Positions 61,217 to 64,000 of a stretch of DNA of 64,000 nt are shown here, piece after piece. Location: NCBI RefSeq assembly GCF_021134715.1, contig NC_060017.1, positions 4,092,001 to 4,156,000 of the forward strand, given 5' to 3'. Each line of letters starts with the position of its first letter. The first letter of the stretch is position 1. The translations under genes were made by a program, and so were the position numbers. This DNA is from Daphnia pulex. Lineage: Eukaryota; Arthropoda; Branchiopoda; Diplostraca; Daphniidae. The notes beneath the pieces were generated by a model that had not been told where the DNA came from, did no database searches, and worked only from the letters and a program-made list of their open reading frames with translations.

Positions 61217-64000
61217 TTACCCAGCAAAATCTTGATCTGATCCGGCATCGTCGTTATCATCAGCGATTTCACCGTCGTCCCCGCCTACAAATAAAATTGA
61301 ACTCGCGTCAATATCGAGGCGCTCATTGAATTGCACGCGGTTGATAACGGTCAACAACGAAACAAATAGATCCGTCATATTCGATCCCGGATTCCCGCTA
61401 TATTAAAAAAAACTAGGTGCCGCTATTCGGTTTACAGTGATGGCAATCAAGTGATAAAAGGAGTTGTCCCACATTGACGCCAAGAAGGGAAATTGAACTT
61501 CAGAATGGAATAACGCAAGTATAAGAATAGTGCGGTGAACATAAGTAATTGTGTCAGATAACGCCAATTCAATCGAGAATTGCAGACACGACGAACCGAC
61601 AAGTCGTGCATGATCGAACGGAGGCAAAAGTTTGGGTGCATTTCACACTTGATTTTTTACCGTTACATCGAAACATTAGGTAGACAAAAAAAAAAAGGTT
61701 GTAAACCAAACAAAGGCGTTGTCTCCTCTTCCATTTAAAATTAAGCGCAAACTAAAGTTTCTAATCGTATTTTGTTTAAAAAAGATTCTAGTCATACCTG
61801 CATCGCGTCGACGCCTTCCGTACGCACGCCGAGCCGTCTGCGGAGGTAGATCAGTTTCGCCATGGACCAAGGAATTGCGGTACAACAAGAGAGGTTGCCA
61901 TTCTTCGCCGCGAGATGAAGGCATTCCCATTGTCAGAATCCGGTCCAGAAACTGTAAAACCATTCTTTTGTCTTGTTTCAGCAATTTGTTCGTAAACTCG
62001 GCGCCGATTTCTAGAAAAGCCAAATTAGGTGGAGGGCCAGTTGGATCGTTGGGATTCTCGAGTGGGTTGGTGGCAAAAAGAATGGCATCTCTATGCAGGG
62101 CGGTGATAGCTTCGCGATTTTTTAACGCGTCCAATCCGAAAGAAAGGGCAAATCGTTTGGCCAATTCCTACGTACAAAATAATTTTGTTTAGTATTCGCG
62201 TGAGTTTACTATCAATAAGATTTAAATGGATAGATAAATTTTATACCTTGACGCTCAAAAACTCTTCTGATTGTCGATCAATACGACTTCCGGCATCTCT
62301 ACTTAAATCGCGAAAGAGCATGGAGAGACTTAGAACCATAGTCCTGGCACAGCTAACTTTGTTGATTTCTCGGGCTTTTCCCAACGTCGTTTTAATGATG
62401 TCACCGTAATCATTGTAATACTTCACGTAGTGTCGGAAAACATCTGCCGCAGTTTTTATGGGCAGGACGTTGTAAACGACCAGTTTGCAGAAGCTAGACA
62501 GGTAGCTGCGGCGTTTGTGCAATTCTTCAATTTTTGTGTGCTCGTCGTGTTCTTCGTCCTCCTCTTCAACGAACACGTAAGTCTGAATAAAATCATTTAA
62601 AGTTTGTTGCAGGCCGCGGTCAGGCTCATAAACCAGCGGTCTCAAAAGGGGATTGTCTTCCAGTTGCTTGCAAAAAGATATGAGCAAATCGCACACAGAT
62701 ATGTAGGCCTGCAAAAATTGAAAATTTACAAGAAATGAAACGAACTTCTACACTGACACGACGAACCTCTTCTCTAAACAGAGCAACATTTGAAGTGATG
62801 ACGAGCTCGGTCATCAATGGAATGTAAGCATCCAAATGATCTCTCAGTTGCTTTTGTTGTTGAGCGGCAGACGTTCCTCGTCCAGAACCGTTTTCCAGCT
62901 GTAGAAGTTCCCATAAAATGGCAGAATAGCAGGCTGAGATGCAGTATTTTATAGCCTAAAACATTTAACATGTATTATTGCGTGAAAATAAACAGTTAAA
63001 TAATGTGTTACTTCAGGTGGCATAGACCGGCTTAGATCTTTGGCTTCTCGAACAGCGTTGAAAAGAGGATCCCACAAATTCCATGGTCCAAGATTGTGGC
63101 ACGACCAGAAGATGGCAACTTTTTTCAAACTTGATACCAGGGCAAACACCTCATCTTCGTTGGGCTCTTCGTCCTATTACCCAAAGAATATGCTTTATCT
63201 CTTTGAGACGAGAGAAAAAACAAAAAACAAAAAACAAAAAAACAAAACAAGCAGGCAAACTTACACCAGCGATCAGAGTTAGATGATCGTCAAGAACTTC
63301 ACGCAATTTGTTGACCAGGCGATCGATTAAAGTACTTCTTATGACGTCACATCGAGAGTAGATTGCGTGATCTTCAGTACAAAGAACTTCCAATGTTTTG
63401 GCACAATTTTCAAGCACTTCTGTTTCGGTGTGTCTCTCGACAACATTTTGCATCAAACGCAATAACGATTCTAAACTCTGTAAGCAAGAAGTAACGCATA
63501 AAAGCAATGAGTACAATTTCATACACACTTAGTATAAAAAGAAACTAACCTTTTCTTGACGTGAGGTAGTGTAGATTTCCATATCAAAGTATTGGGGAAT
63601 CAACAGGAGGTTTGCAACTTTTTCAGGATCCGCGATATATTTCCCGAGTAACAGAGGAAGGGTTTGGATAAAATGTTCAGTTAGTCGAACACGATCATCT
63701 TGGGCTTGTTTGGTTTCTTTCGCGGTGGTAATCTTTAGAAAAAAATACAAGATTCACACACGTATTATTGTGTTTGCATGATGAGCATGTTAAAAGATAA
63801 TGTGGTAGTTACCTTTCTTGTAGGTCCACGCCCAACGGGTGGCTCTCCAGTCGCGGCTTGTTTGATGCAACATGTCATCAGTTCGATCAAACTTGTTTCT
63901 TGCCGATCATCCAAAGACTCTTCACCTGGCCCAGGATCTTCCATTAACAAATCCGTCATGCACTCCCAATCTTTCATCATTTCATTTGAATCAATTAGGG
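61217..64000 (-). CDS. STAG: Cohesin subunit STAG/SA (stromalin), C-terminal part
   Basis: HEAT-repeat subunit that binds Rad21 and CTCF-like partners in the cohesin ring. The 5' part lies beyond the right edge. Reading from the edge: [80 protein letters not shown] with [60 protein letters not shown] and [20 protein letters not shown]. All match the order of vertebrate STAG1/2. The last exon is short (61284-61217). It joins in phase after RRRRDAG and encodes [21 protein letters not shown] before TAA. The window therefore covers roughly the second half of the protein. The C-terminus is much shorter than in vertebrate STAG. Confidence 0.94.

Overview
The window is animal nuclear DNA. Genes are split by many short GT-AG introns (often 60-100 bp), intergenic DNA is AT-rich, and the proteins are arthropod or animal housekeeping genes. 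The compact introns, the arthropod-type promoters (TATA box plus TCAGT-like initiator) and the gene content suggest a small crustacean such as a cladoceran (Daphnia-like). The species is an inference. I saw no bacterial operons, CRISPR arrays, rRNA or tRNA genes.

Layout, left to right: the last exon of an unidentified + strand gene (1-119); RpL18 (-); the Golgi coiled-coil protein TMF1 (+); UDP-N-acetylhexosamine pyrophosphorylase UAP1 (-); exocyst subunit Sec6/EXOC3 (-); a small secreted LDLa-domain protein that looks like a peptide precursor (-), rebuilt here from four exons; a SENP6/7-type SUMO protease (-) head to head with the elongation factor Spt5 (+); an ER DnaJ of the DNAJB9/ERdj4 type (-); a CCCH zinc-finger protein of the ZC3H4/Su(s) type (+); replication factor C subunit RFC2 (+); an SLC18B1-like major facilitator transporter (-); a LAMP-type lysosomal membrane glycoprotein (+). 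A 12-kb accessory stretch (43.0-55.4 kb) follows, with few or no protein genes but many repeats. Then come COQ7 (+), a candidate 42-residue two-exon protein (-), an ELOVL fatty-acid elongase (-), and the C-terminal part of cohesin subunit STAG/SA (-), which runs off the right edge.

The genes do not form one pathway. Several serve nuclear gene expression and chromosome biology (Spt5, ZC3H4-like, SENP6/7, RFC2, STAG) and several serve the secretory and lysosomal system (TMF1, Sec6, UAP1, DNAJB9, LAMP, ELOVL). In most multi-exon genes I summed the exon lengths. RpL18, UAP1, Spt5, DNAJB9, ZC3H4-like, RFC2, LAMP, COQ7, ELOVL and the LDLa protein all close to an exact multiple of three.

The most interesting items are: (1) the LDLa secreted protein, three of whose exons are too short to stand out alone, with a well-placed TATA/initiator pair; (2) the repeat landscape of 45.9-51.7 kb, with a GC-rich dispersed repeat in two copies, one split by a ~527-bp fold-back element, inside a ~4.5-kb pair of inverted arms; (3) a repeated motif inside the SUMO protease; (4) a phase-neutral 60-bp cassette exon in UAP1 at the place where the human AGX1/AGX2 isoforms differ; (5) a GC-AG intron in the DnaJ gene; (6) the 42-residue protein; (7) a STAG protein with a short acidic C-terminus.
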